A stretch of 64,000 bases of DNA from an uncultured Clostridia bacterium. GTDB taxonomy: Bacteria > Bacillota > Clostridia > TANB77 > CAG-508. Positions 8,826-17,210 of this stretch are shown here, piece by piece. How positions within the stretch are numbered: position 1 is the first letter of the stretch; every line of letters begins with the position of its first letter. The position numbers and the translations under genes were made by a program. The notes beneath the pieces are model-generated. The model was not told the DNA's origin. It did not search any database and worked only from the letters and a program-made list of their open reading frames with translations. The DNA lies in the NCBI GenBank assembly GCA_934133005.1, contig CAKPAI010000005.1:22030-86029 (forward strand). Reading direction: 5' to 3'.

Positions 8826-10598
8826 ATGTTTAAATTATTAAAAAATTTAGGAAAAAAAGAATGGCTTTTAGCATTAATTTGTCTAGTTTTAATAGTTGGA
8901 CAAGTTTGGCTTGAATTAAAAATGCCAGATTATATGTCTAAAATAACTGTTTTAGTACAAACAGAAGGAAGCCAAATGAGCGAAATTGTACAAAATGGTG
9001 CATATATGCTTGCTTGTGCATTAGGAAGCTTGCTATCTAGCATTATTGTAGGATATTTTATATCAAAAATTGCGGCAACTTTCTCAATGAATACTAGAAA
9101 GAAATTATTTACTAAAGTAGAAGATTTAGCAATGAATGAAGTTAAAAAGTTTTCTACAAGTAGTTTAATTACAAGAACAACAAATGATATAACTCAAATT
9201 CAAATGTTTGTTGCAATGGGATTGCAACTTATGGTAAAATCTCCAATTACAGCTGTATGGGCAATTACCAAAATATTAAATAAAAGCTGGCAATGGAGCG
9301 CAATTACAGCAGTTGCAGTAGTGATACTATTAGGTGTTATTGGAGCCTTAATGGCAATAGTATTACCAAGATTTAAAATAGTACAAAAATTAATTGATAA
9401 AATTAATGGTGTAACTCGTGAAAATCTTACAGGAATAAGAGTTGTAAGAGCTTTTAATGCCGAAAAATATCAAGAAGATAAATTTGAAAATGCAAATGAT
9501 AAACTTACAAAACAACAATTATTTAACCAAAAAACATTTTCTGTTTTATCACCAGTAATGTATTTGGTAATGTACTTTTTAACACTTTCAATTTATTTTG
9601 TAGGAGCATATTTAATAAAAGATGCAGGAATGGGAGACAAAATAACGCTATTTGGAGATATGGTTGTATTTAGTTCTTATGCAATGCAAGTTATAATGTC
9701 ATTCTTAATGCTTGCAATGATATTTATGATGTTGCCTCGTGCGCAAGTTTCAGCAAGCCGTATAAATGAAGTTTTAGATACTGATATAACAGTAAAAGAC
9801 GGAAAAGTAAATAAAAATACTACAAACGAAGTTGGAACAGTTGAGTTTAAAAATGTTTCATTTAAATATCCAGATGGAGATGAGTACTTATTAAAAGATA
9901 TTTCATTTAAAGCAAATAAAGGCGAAACAGTTGCTTTTATTGGTTCAACAGGAAGTGGTAAATCAAGCTTAGTAAACTTAATTCCAAGATTTTATGATGC
10001 AACAGAAGGAGAAGTCTTAGTAGATGGACTAAATGTAAAAGAATATACTCAAGAATTTTTACATGACAAAATCGGCTATGTATCACAAAGAGCAGTAATG
10101 TTTAATGATTCAGTAAACAACAATGTTTCTTATGGTGATAATGGAAAAGGAAAAATAAGCGAAGAAAAAATAAAAGAAGCTGTTGAAGTAGCTCAAGGAA
10201 AAGATTTTGTTGAAAAAATGGATGATGGCTATGAAACTAACATTTCACAAGGTGGAACAAATTTATCAGGAGGCCAAAAACAAAGAATTTCTATTGCAAG
10301 AGCTATTGCAAGAGATCCTGAAATATACATTTTTGACGATAGTTTTTCAGCTTTGGACTATAAAACAGATAGCGTGCTAAGAAAGAAAATTAAGGAATAT
10401 ACAAAAGGCGAAGCAACAATTCTTATCGTAGCACAAAGAATTGGAACTATAATGAATGCTGATAAGATTATAGTTTTAGATGAAGGAAAAATAGCAGGAA
10501 TGGGAACTCATAAGGAATTACTTGAAAACTGCGAAGTTTATAAGCAAATTGCTTTATCACAATTATCAAAGGAGGAATTAGAAAATGGAAGAGAATAA
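8826..10598 (+). CDS. ABC exporter subunit 1, fused permease-ATPase
   Basis: Half of a heterodimeric drug- or lipid-type exporter. Six membrane helices occupy about residues 12-290, followed by an ATPase with Walker A GSTGSGKSS, signature LSGGQ and Walker B IYIFDDS. The residue after the Walker B Asp is Asp in place of the catalytic Glu, so the site it lines is probably degenerate. The ATG at 8826 has AGAAAGGAAG ahead of it and gives 590 aa; an upstream GTG at 8736 has no ribosome site. Overlaps the next gene by 14 bases, which indicates translational coupling. Confidence 0.93.
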   Translation: MFKLLKNLGKKEWLLALICLVLIVGQVWLELKMPDYMSKITVLVQTEGSQMSEIVQNGAYMLACALGSLLSSIIVGYFISKIAATFSMNTRKKLFTKVEDLAMNEVKKFSTSSLITRTTNDITQIQMFVAMGLQLMVKSPITAVWAITKILNKSWQWSAITAVAVVILLGVIGALMAIVLPRFKIVQKLIDKINGVTRENLTGIRVVRAFNAEKYQEDKFENANDKLTKQQLFNQKTFSVLSPVMYLVMYFLTLSIYFVGAYLIKDAGMGDKITLFGDMVVFSSYAMQVIMSFLMLAMIFMMLPRAQVSASRINEVLDTDITVKDGKVNKNTTNEVGTVEFKNVSFKYPDGDEYLLKDISFKANKGETVAFIGSTGSGKSSLVNLIPRFYDATEGEVLVDGLNVKEYTQEFLHDKIGYVSQRAVMFNDSVNNNVSYGDNGKGKISEEKIKEAVEVAQGKDFVEKMDDGYETNISQGGTNLSGGQKQRISIARAIARDPEIYIFDDSFSALDYKTDSVLRKKIKEYTKGEATILIVAQRIGTIMNADKIIVLDEGKIAGMGTHKELLENCEVYKQIALSQLSKEELENGRE

Positions 10599-12639
10599 TA
10601 CTACATCAAGACCTCCTAGAAGGGGACCTATGGGACATGGACCAGGAATGGGGGGCCCTGCTGAAAAAGCAAAAGATTTTAAAGGTGCAATAAAAAGACT
10701 ATTTAAAGAATTAAAACCTTTTATGGTACTTATTGTAATAGCTTTAATTCTAGCTATTGCAGGAGCAATCTTATCAATTAGTGCTCCAAATAGACTTTCA
10801 AAATTAACTGATGAAATTTCAAAAGGATTAGTAGTAAATACTAATAATTCAAAAGAATTATCAGAAAAAATGACAGAAAACTTTGCAGAAGGACATATTC
10901 CAACTGAAATTGAAGTAGCTGGACAAAAAATAAGTGTAGAAGATCAAGCAGAAGCTCTAAAGGTAATGAGCAGTGTAAGCGAAGATATGGATAAGTCACA
11001 AATATACACACAAATAGATAAAATGCCTGAAAGTATAAAAGAAATACTAGAGCCAACAATGGATATGGATGCAGTTAAAGGTATTGCAATAGGCCTTGCA
11101 ATTACATATATTGCTAGTGCTTTATTTACATTTATCCAATCTATAGCAATGACAGATGTTGCAAATAAATTTGCTAAGAAGTTAAGAACAAGCATATCTA
11201 AAAAGATAAATAAGCTACCATTAAAATACTTTGATAGAAACTCAACAGGTGATATTTTATCAAGAGTAACAAATGATGTTGACACAATAGCTCAGAGCAT
11301 GAACCAGTCACTTGCAACACTTGTAAGTAGTGTCACATTATTTGTCGGAACAATTATAATGATGTTCTATACTAATGGAATAATGGCAATTACAGCTATT
11401 TTATCAAGTTTAATAGGATTTATATTCATGTTCTTAATTCTTGGAAAATCACAAAAATATTTTGTTGCAAGACAAGAAGAATTAGGAAACTTGAATGGTC
11501 ATATAGAAGAAATCTATTCAGGACTAAATGTTGTAAAAGTTTATAATGGCAAAAAACAAGCTGATGAAAAGTTTGATAAATTAAATAAAAGAGTTTATGA
11601 AGCAAATAGAAAAAGTCAATTCTTATCAGGCTTAATGCAACCAATAATGAACTTTATAGGAAACTTTGGATATGTTGCAGTTTGTATAGTTGGAGCTCTT
11701 TTAACAATGAATGGCCAAATTTCATTTGGTGTAATTGTAGCATTTATAACTTATGTAAGACTATTTACATCACCTTTATCACAAATTGCGCAAGCAATGA
11801 CATCTCTTCAATCAACTGCAGCTGCAGCAGAAAGAGTATTCGAATTTGTAGATGAAGAAGAAATGAAAGATGAAAGCAAACTTACAAAAAGACTTGAAAG
11901 AAAAGATGCTAAGGGAAATATTGAATTTAAAAACATTGTATTCCAATATGATAACAATGATAAACCAACAATAAATAACTTTAGTGCAGAAGCAAAAGCT
12001 GGTCAAAAAATAGCAATAGTTGGACCAACAGGAGCTGGAAAAACTACACTAGTAAACTTACTTATGAAATTCTATGATATAAATTCAGGAGACATTTTAA
12101 TTGATGGGATTTCTACAAAAGAGCTTACAAGAGAGAATATTCATAGTTTATTTACTATGGTATTACAAGATACTTGGTTATTTAGTGGAACAATAAAAGA
12201 AAATATCATATACAATAATCAAAATATAACTGATGAACAAGTTGAAAAAGTATGCAAAGTAGTAGGACTAGAACACTTCATAAAAACACTTCCAAAGGGA
12301 ATAAATACTGAACTTTCTGAAAGTGATGAAGTATCTGCAGGTCAAAAGCAGTTATTAACAATAGCAAGAGGAATGTTACAAGATACTCCATTTTTAATAT
12401 TAGATGAAGCAACATCTAATGTTGATACAAGAACAGAGGAATTAGTACAACAAGCAATGGATAAGTTGACAGAAGGAAGAACTTCATTTATAATAGCACA
12501 TAGACTTTCAACAATCAGAAACGCTGATTTAATATTAGTTATAAGAGATGGAAATATAGTTGAAAAAGGAAATCATGATGAATTAATGGCTCAAAATGGT
12601 TTCTATGCAGAATTATATAATAGTCAATTTGAATTATAA
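10585..12639 (+). CDS. ABC exporter subunit 2, fused permease-ATPase
   Basis: Partner of the preceding subunit. The N-terminus is a Pro/Gly/Arg-rich cytoplasmic tail; after the first helix (about residues 47-68) there is an extracytoplasmic insert of about 90 residues before helix 2, a feature of one partner in EfrCD/LmrCD-like pairs. The ATPase has Walker A GPTGAGKTT and a canonical Walker B ending LILDEATS, but a weak signature (VSAGQ for LSGGQ). Together the two subunits give one competent and one degenerate ATP site, typical of asymmetric exporters. 684 aa. Substrate unknown. Confidence 0.93.
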   Translation: MEENNTTSRPPRRGPMGHGPGMGGPAEKAKDFKGAIKRLFKELKPFMVLIVIALILAIAGAILSISAPNRLSKLTDEISKGLVVNTNNSKELSEKMTENFAEGHIPTEIEVAGQKISVEDQAEALKVMSSVSEDMDKSQIYTQIDKMPESIKEILEPTMDMDAVKGIAIGLAITYIASALFTFIQSIAMTDVANKFAKKLRTSISKKINKLPLKYFDRNSTGDILSRVTNDVDTIAQSMNQSLATLVSSVTLFVGTIIMMFYTNGIMAITAILSSLIGFIFMFLILGKSQKYFVARQEELGNLNGHIEEIYSGLNVVKVYNGKKQADEKFDKLNKRVYEANRKSQFLSGLMQPIMNFIGNFGYVAVCIVGALLTMNGQISFGVIVAFITYVRLFTSPLSQIAQAMTSLQSTAAAAERVFEFVDEEEMKDESKLTKRLERKDAKGNIEFKNIVFQYDNNDKPTINNFSAEAKAGQKIAIVGPTGAGKTTLVNLLMKFYDINSGDILIDGISTKELTRENIHSLFTMVLQDTWLFSGTIKENIIYNNQNITDEQVEKVCKVVGLEHFIKTLPKGINTELSESDEVSAGQKQLLTIARGMLQDTPFLILDEATSNVDTRTEELVQQAMDKLTEGRTSFIIAHRLSTIRNADLILVIRDGNIVEKGNHDELMAQNGFYAELYNSQFEL

Positions 12640-12652
12640 TAAACAATACTTT

Positions 12653-12705
12653 GGAACGCATAAGATGAAAATTAAACAAAAATCTTCTTGTGTTCCATTT
12701 TTTGT
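12653..12705 (+). terminator. Terminator after ABC exporter
   Basis: GGAACGCA...AAGAT pairs with ATCTT...TGTGTTCC (about 13 bp with a small internal loop), followed by a run of six T at 12698-12703. Confidence 0.75.
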
Positions 12706-12713
12706 AGTATAAT
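12685..12713 (+). promoter_or_regulatory. Possible promoter for ttcA-like gene
   Basis: TATAAT at 12708-12713 with a weak TTCTTG at 12685-12690, spacing 17. The -35 lies within the preceding terminator stem, so the assignment is tentative. Confidence 0.35.
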
Positions 12714-12773
12714 ATTTATTAGTTTGTATTTGGAAAGAATAAAAACTATAATAAATTCTAGAGGGGAAATGTT

Positions 12774-13604
12774 TTGGAAAGATATCAAGAAATAGAAAGA
12801 ACAATAACAAAAAATTATAGAAAAAAGATCTGGGCAAAATTTATCAAAGGAATAACTGAATTTAAAATGGTAAATGATGGAGATAAAATTGCAGTTTGTA
12901 TCTCTGGTGGTAAAGATTCTATGCTTATGGCAAAATGCTTGCAAGAATTACAAAAATATAGCAAGACAAATTTTGAACTAGAATATATAGTAATGAATCC
13001 AGGATATAGTAAGCAAAATATGCAAAAAATAATTGATAATGCAAAGACATTAAATATTCCAATTAAAGTTTTTGAAACACCAATTTTTGATTCAGTAGAA
13101 AGAATTGATGACCATCCTTGCTATGTCTGCGCAAGAATGAGAAGAGGTTATTTATATAAATATGCACAAAGCCTAGGTTGCAATAAAATAGCACTTGGAC
13201 ATCACTTTGATGATGTAATTGAAACAATTTTAATGGGGATGTTATATGGTGCCCAAATGCAAACAATGATGCCAAAACTACATAGTAAGTCACATCCAGG
13301 CATGGAACTTATAAGACCAATGTATTATTTACGAGAAGATGACATAATTTCATGGGCTCACTATAATAATTTAGAATTTATCAAATGTGCTTGCAAAATA
13401 ACTGAAAAAAATGCAAGTAAAAATAAGGATGAATTTGGTTCAAAAAGAGCTGAAGTAAAAAGTCTTATAAAAGAACTAAAAAATAAATATGACAAAATTG
13501 ACAAAAACATATTTATGAGTGTTCAAAATGTATGTTTAGATACACTAATTTCATATCAAAAAGATGGAAAAACGCATCATTTTTTAGATGAATATGATGA
13601 CTGA
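12774..13604 (+). CDS. TtcA-like tRNA 2-thiocytidine / PP-loop enzyme
   Basis: Adenylates a tRNA base and inserts sulfur, probably at cytidine 32. The PP-loop SGGKDSM is near residue 44. A CxxC pair (CYVCARMRRGYLY) and a later cysteine motif (KCACKI) match the Fe-S-binding cysteines of the TtcA/TtuA superfamily. GHHFDDVIET is also typical. The start is TTG with GAGGGG eight bases upstream. 276 aa. Monocistronic between two terminators. Whether it modifies C32 or acts in another thiolation step is not resolved. Confidence 0.85.
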   Translation: MERYQEIERTITKNYRKKIWAKFIKGITEFKMVNDGDKIAVCISGGKDSMLMAKCLQELQKYSKTNFELEYIVMNPGYSKQNMQKIIDNAKTLNIPIKVFETPIFDSVERIDDHPCYVCARMRRGYLYKYAQSLGCNKIALGHHFDDVIETILMGMLYGAQMQTMMPKLHSKSHPGMELIRPMYYLREDDIISWAHYNNLEFIKCACKITEKNASKNKDEFGSKRAEVKSLIKELKNKYDKIDKNIFMSVQNVCLDTLISYQKDGKTHHFLDEYDD

Positions 13605-13612
13605 TATAAAAG

Positions 13613-13644
13613 AAGGATTAAAGCTTTTCAAAGCTTTAATCCTT
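13613..13644. terminator. Bidirectional terminator between convergent genes
   Basis: A perfect 14-bp stem (13613-13626 with 13631-13644) around a TTCA loop. It serves the plus-strand ttcA-like gene and overlaps the 3' end of the minus-strand gene ending at 13636. Confidence 0.85.
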
Positions 13645-14184
13645 TTGTGCATTATAAAATTCAGCAACTTGTGAGTCGATTTCATGTTGCATAACTTGTA
13701 ATTCATCAGATGTAGGAAAATTTTTTCTGATGTCTCTTGAAAAGACTTTTCTAGTAGAACTATTGTTATTTCCAATTTCGCAGCCTGTAATGTAACTGTT
13801 ATATATTTTTTTGCTATCTTGAATAATATTTTCTTCATAAAAAGTTAGTTTATATGGTTTAGAAGACGTCACAATCTTTTGAATCATTCCATCATTATCT
13901 ATGTAGTATCCTTCTGATAAAACCCAAAGGTACATGACTAATTGACTATTTTCAATATTTTGAGCAGAGAGCAATTTATAAGACTGAAATAATTTAAAGT
14001 CATTATAATTATCTTTATAGTATCCATACAAAGAATCTATAAAATCTAGTGAATTAGAAATATTTTCTTCTGTTACAAGTGATACACTACCTGGAACATG
14101 ACTTGACATATAATATAAATATCCTAATACTATTGATGAAATGATAATTAAAAATATAATTACATACAGTATAATTTTCTTCAT
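13636..14184 (-). CDS. Membrane-anchored protein, paralogue A of tandem pair
   Basis: 182 residues with one N-terminal membrane segment (about residues 3-25) and an extracytoplasmic domain. Shared landmarks with its neighbour include DFKLFQSYKLLS, YLWVLSEGYYIDN, QKIVTSS.PYKLT, a Cys in GCEI, and KNFPTSDEL near the end. GGAGG precedes the ATG. The two genes are 18 bases apart and form an operon read leftward. No family recognised; a recent tandem duplication with moderate divergence. Function unknown. Confidence 0.75.
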   Translation of the reverse strand: MKKIILYVIIFLIIISSIVLGYLYYMSSHVPGSVSLVTEENISNSLDFIDSLYGYYKDNYNDFKLFQSYKLLSAQNIENSQLVMYLWVLSEGYYIDNDGMIQKIVTSSKPYKLTFYEENIIQDSKKIYNSYITGCEIGNNNSSTRKVFSRDIRKNFPTSDELQVMQHEIDSQVAEFYNAQKD

Positions 14185-14202
14185 AATGAAAACCTCCGAT
14201 TA

Positions 14203-14730
14203 CTATTTTATGTTATAAAACTCAGCAGCTTGCAAATCGATTTCATTTTGCATTGCCTGTAACTCATCTAATGTAGGAAAATTTTTTTTAGCATCTTCCG
14301 AGAAAATTCTTTCACAAGAATTATTATCGTTTGCAATTTCACAGTCTACAATATAGTTGTGAAAAATGTGATGAATAGAAATTTGATAGTATGTTAATTT
14401 ATAAGGAAGAGAAGAAGTCACAATTTTTTGAGGAGTTCCAGTATTATCTATGTAATATCCTTCTGACAAAACCCATATATATAAAATTGTTTTTGACTGA
14501 TTCTCACCAGCAGAAACAGACAAAATTTTATATGATTGGAATAATTTGAAATTATTATAATTTTTACTATATGATGAATATAAAGAAGAAATATAAGTTA
14601 ATCCGATTGTTTGATCAGGGTAAAGTATAGAATAGCCAATAGCTTTGCTTGCCTTATAATATAAATATCCACAAACAGATAAAGAAACAATAATTAAAAC
14701 TATAACTATATAAAGAATAATTTTTTTCAT
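14203..14730 (-). CDS. Membrane-anchored protein, paralogue B of tandem pair
   Basis: 175 residues from the ATG at 14730, chosen because the upstream TTG at 14742 is itself part of the GGGGG ribosome site. Same architecture as the downstream paralogue: N-terminal membrane helix, then a domain with NNFKLFQSYKIL, YIWVLSEGYYIDN, QKIVTSSLPYKLT, DCEIANDN and KNFPTLDEL. The C-terminal third is better conserved between the copies than the region next to the membrane. Function unknown. Confidence 0.75.
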   Translation of the reverse strand: MKKIILYIVIVLIIVSLSVCGYLYYKASKAIGYSILYPDQTIGLTYISSLYSSYSKNYNNFKLFQSYKILSVSAGENQSKTILYIWVLSEGYYIDNTGTPQKIVTSSLPYKLTYYQISIHHIFHNYIVDCEIANDNNSCERIFSEDAKKNFPTLDELQAMQNEIDLQAAEFYNIK

Positions 14731-14869
14731 AAAAACCCCCAATTACTTTTCAATTTATAAACATTATATAATATGAAAAACTTTTGTACAATAAAAATTG
14801 TAAAAATATGGAGAATTTCATAAAAATGTTATATTATTTAGAAAAATACAAAGGAAAGTGAGGATATAT

Positions 14870-14935
14870 ATGTTAAATATATTAATTGCTGAAAGTAATA
14901 TGAAATATTCAATAAGTTTAATGAATTATATGTGA
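14870..14935 (+). pseudogene. Possible response-regulator N-terminal remnant
   Basis: A 21-codon reading frame with a good AGTGAGG site encodes MLNILIAESNMKYSISLMN, which resembles the first strand and helix of a CheY-like receiver (hIhIAExN), then stops. Nothing similar continues downstream. It may be a decayed regulator or a leader peptide in the 357-base gap before eno. Weakly supported. Confidence 0.3.
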
Positions 14936-15013
14936 AATATTTTAACATTAAAATACTTTAGTTAAAAATTGAGAAACAAAATCCTAAAATAAGCAAAAAT
15001 CTTTGAATTTTGC

Positions 15014-15042
15014 TTGAAACAGACAAGCCTTTGTGATAAAAT
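15014..15042 (+). promoter_or_regulatory. Promoter of eno
   Basis: TTGAAA (15014-15019), 17-base spacer, TAAAAT (15037-15042). The eno start is 58 bases downstream of the -10. Confidence 0.7.
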
Positions 15043-15099
15043 AAGCATTAGCTTAAAACAATTTCATTAAGTATTAGAATTTATTAGGAGGTAATAACA

Positions 15100-16407
15100 A
15101 TGAAAGAATATTTAGAAATTGATAACATTGAAGCTTTAGAAATATTAGATTCTAGAGGAAATCCAACAGTACAAGTAGAAGTTACAACAGTAGACGGATT
15201 TAGCGGAGTAGCAATGGTTCCATCTGGTGCTTCAACAGGAAGTTTTGAAGCTGTTGAATTAAGAGATGGTGACAAATCAAGATATATGGGAAAAGGAGTT
15301 TTAAAAGCTGTTGAAAATGTAAACAAAATAATCGCTCCAGCACTTTGCGGAATGAATGTATATGATCAACCAGCAATAGATAAAGCTCTTATCGATTTAG
15401 ACGGAACAGAAAACAAAGGTAAATTAGGAGCAAATGCAACTTTAGGTGTATCTTTAGCAGTAGCAAAAGCAGCAGCAGCTTCTTTAGGCCTTGAATTATA
15501 TCAATATATTGGTGGAGTAAACAGCAAAACATTACCAGTTCCAATGATGAACATCATGAACGGTGGTAAACATGCTGATTCTACACTAAGTGTACAAGAA
15601 TTTATGATTATGCCAGTAGGAGCAAAATCATTCAGCGAATGCTTAAGAATGTGTGCTGAAATATATCATACATTAAAGAATGTATTAAAGAAAAAAGGTC
15701 TTGGAACAGGTGTTGGTGACGAAGGTGGATTTGCACCAATGGTTAAAGACGAAGACGAAGCTTTACAATTATTAGTTGAAGCAATCAAAGAAGCTGGATA
15801 CAAACCAGGAGAAGAAGTTTGCATAGCTCTAGACTTAGCTGCAACAGAAATGTATGACGAAGCTAAGAAAATAGGAAAAGAAGGACAATATCATTTCTGG
15901 AAAATAGGTGTTACAAAAACATGTGACGAAATGATAGACTTTATAGCAGACATCTGTGAAAGATATCCAATAATCTCAGTAGAAGACGGTTTAGCTGAAG
16001 AAGACTGGGAAGGATGGAAAAAACTAACAGAAAGATTAGGAAACAAAGTTCAATTAGTTGGTGATGACTTATTTGTTACAAACATCAAGAGATTACAAAA
16101 AGGAATCGACATGGGAGTTACAAACAGTATATTAATCAAACTAAACCAAATTGGAACATTAACAGAAACATTAGATGCTATAGAACTTGCAAAGAAGAAC
16201 GGATACACAGCAGTTGTTTCTCACAGAAGTGGTGAAACAGAAGATACAACACTTGCTGATGTTGCAGTTGCTACAAATGCAGGACAAATCAAAACAGGTG
16301 CTCCTTGCAGAACAGATAGAGTTGCTAAATATAACAGACTATTAAACATCGAACATCAATTAGGTGATATAGCTGTTTATGAAGGAAGAAAAGCTTTAAA
16401 GAAATAA
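15100..16407 (+). CDS. eno: Enolase
   Basis: Converts 2-phosphoglycerate to phosphoenolpyruvate in glycolysis. All landmarks are present: GASTGSFEAVELRDGD, GDEGGFAP with the catalytic Glu, SVEDGLAEEDW and DDLFVTN for Mg binding, and SHRSGETEDT near the active site. 435 aa is normal length. GGAGG lies ahead of the ATG. It is monocistronic with its own promoter and terminator, and its codon use is more optimised (more C-ending codons) than neighbours, as expected for a highly expressed gene. Confidence 0.99.
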   Translation: MKEYLEIDNIEALEILDSRGNPTVQVEVTTVDGFSGVAMVPSGASTGSFEAVELRDGDKSRYMGKGVLKAVENVNKIIAPALCGMNVYDQPAIDKALIDLDGTENKGKLGANATLGVSLAVAKAAAASLGLELYQYIGGVNSKTLPVPMMNIMNGGKHADSTLSVQEFMIMPVGAKSFSECLRMCAEIYHTLKNVLKKKGLGTGVGDEGGFAPMVKDEDEALQLLVEAIKEAGYKPGEEVCIALDLAATEMYDEAKKIGKEGQYHFWKIGVTKTCDEMIDFIADICERYPIISVEDGLAEEDWEGWKKLTERLGNKVQLVGDDLFVTNIKRLQKGIDMGVTNSILIKLNQIGTLTETLDAIELAKKNGYTAVVSHRSGETEDTTLADVAVATNAGQIKTGAPCRTDRVAKYNRLLNIEHQLGDIAVYEGRKALKK

Positions 16408-16427
16408 TTTTAAATAATAATAAAAGG

Positions 16428-16461
16428 CAGAATGTACTTTTAAGGTATATTCTGTTTTTTT
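16428..16461 (+). terminator. Terminator of eno
   Basis: CAGAATGTAC (16428-16437) pairs with GTATATTCTG (16445-16454), followed by seven T. Confidence 0.9.
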
Positions 16462-16471
16462 ATAGAATTAG

Positions 16472-16500
16472 TTGACAAATTATGTTAAGTAATATATAAT
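16472..16500 (+). promoter_or_regulatory. Consensus promoter of bipolar-charge ORFan
   Basis: TTGACA (16472-16477), 17-base spacer, TATAAT (16495-16500): a perfect sigma-A promoter, 44 bases before the ATG at 16545. Confidence 0.9.
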
Positions 16501-16544
16501 ATAAATGTCCGAAAAACAATTGAAAGCCTTTAGGAGGGCAAACT

Positions 16545-17024
16545 ATGAAGAAATGTAATCTGGACGGAAATTTGCTTGATGCTGTGGCAATGGCTAGCGA
16601 AATACTTGGCCATGACATCGGAGAAAATGTTGTTCTTGTTGTTGACTCCGCTGATGCGGATGAGACTGGTGACGAAACTTCTGCTTTCGAAGATGAATTA
16701 GAAGAGGATCAGAAGGCAATCGCCGAGTTCTACGATTTCTCTGATGATGATGAAGTTGAGGAAGATGATACTGGCGATGATACTGACGATGATGTCATGT
16801 ACATCATTGTGACGAGAAAGAGTCGCCGAGCAAATACTCGGGCAGGCAAAGCTCGTGAAAAGCGTGCGGTTGCGAAAAACGCACGCATCGCATCTCTGAA
16901 CACCAAAAAGCGTGAGGAGAAAGACAAGCAAAATCATACGGATGGTCAGAATACGCGTGTACTTGTGGTGCACAAGCTCGAAAAGCGGGCTGAAACGGTC
17001 ACTGGAGCAAAGAAACATAAGTAA
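16545..17024 (+). CDS. ORFan with acidic N-half and basic C-half, GC-richer
   Basis: 159 residues. About residues 45-85 are dominated by Asp and Glu, and residues 93-159 by Lys and Arg. No family recognised. Codon use differs sharply from neighbours: Arg is CGT, CGC, CGA and CGG, and Leu includes CTG and CTC. Two in-frame CGG codons (16839, 16986) are read straight through. GGAGGG precedes the ATG. The gene sits alone between a consensus promoter and a strong terminator. The charge split suggests a nucleic-acid or chaperone-like role, but this is only a guess. Confidence 0.7.
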   Translation: MKKCNLDGNLLDAVAMASEILGHDIGENVVLVVDSADADETGDETSAFEDELEEDQKAIAEFYDFSDDDEVEEDDTGDDTDDDVMYIIVTRKSRRANTRAGKAREKRAVAKNARIASLNTKKREEKDKQNHTDGQNTRVLVVHKLEKRAETVTGAKKHK

Positions 17025-17072
17025 GCTCCATAGCAATCCATAAAAGGCAATAGTACGGAATAGTACTTAAAG

Positions 17073-17112
17073 TAGCAGGGCGAGGGAAAGTTCCTTCGGC
17101 CTGCTATTTTTT
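17073..17112 (+). terminator. Terminator of bipolar-charge ORFan
   Basis: TAGCAGG/CCTGCTA outer stem (17073-17079 with 17100-17106) and an inner stem CGAGGGA/TCCTTCG, followed by a run of T to 17112. Confidence 0.9.
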
Positions 17113-17149
17113 CATAAAATAAGTTTTTTATGAAAAAATAAAAATAGTC

Positions 17150-17178
17150 TTGATAAAATCATTTTTTTATACTAGAAT
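17150..17178 (+). promoter_or_regulatory. Promoter of iron alcohol dehydrogenase
   Basis: TTGATA (17150-17155), 17-base spacer, TAGAAT (17173-17178), 32 bases before the gene. Confidence 0.75.
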
Positions 17179-17210
17179 ATAAAAAGATTTAAACTAAAGG
17201 AGGAAAAAAG

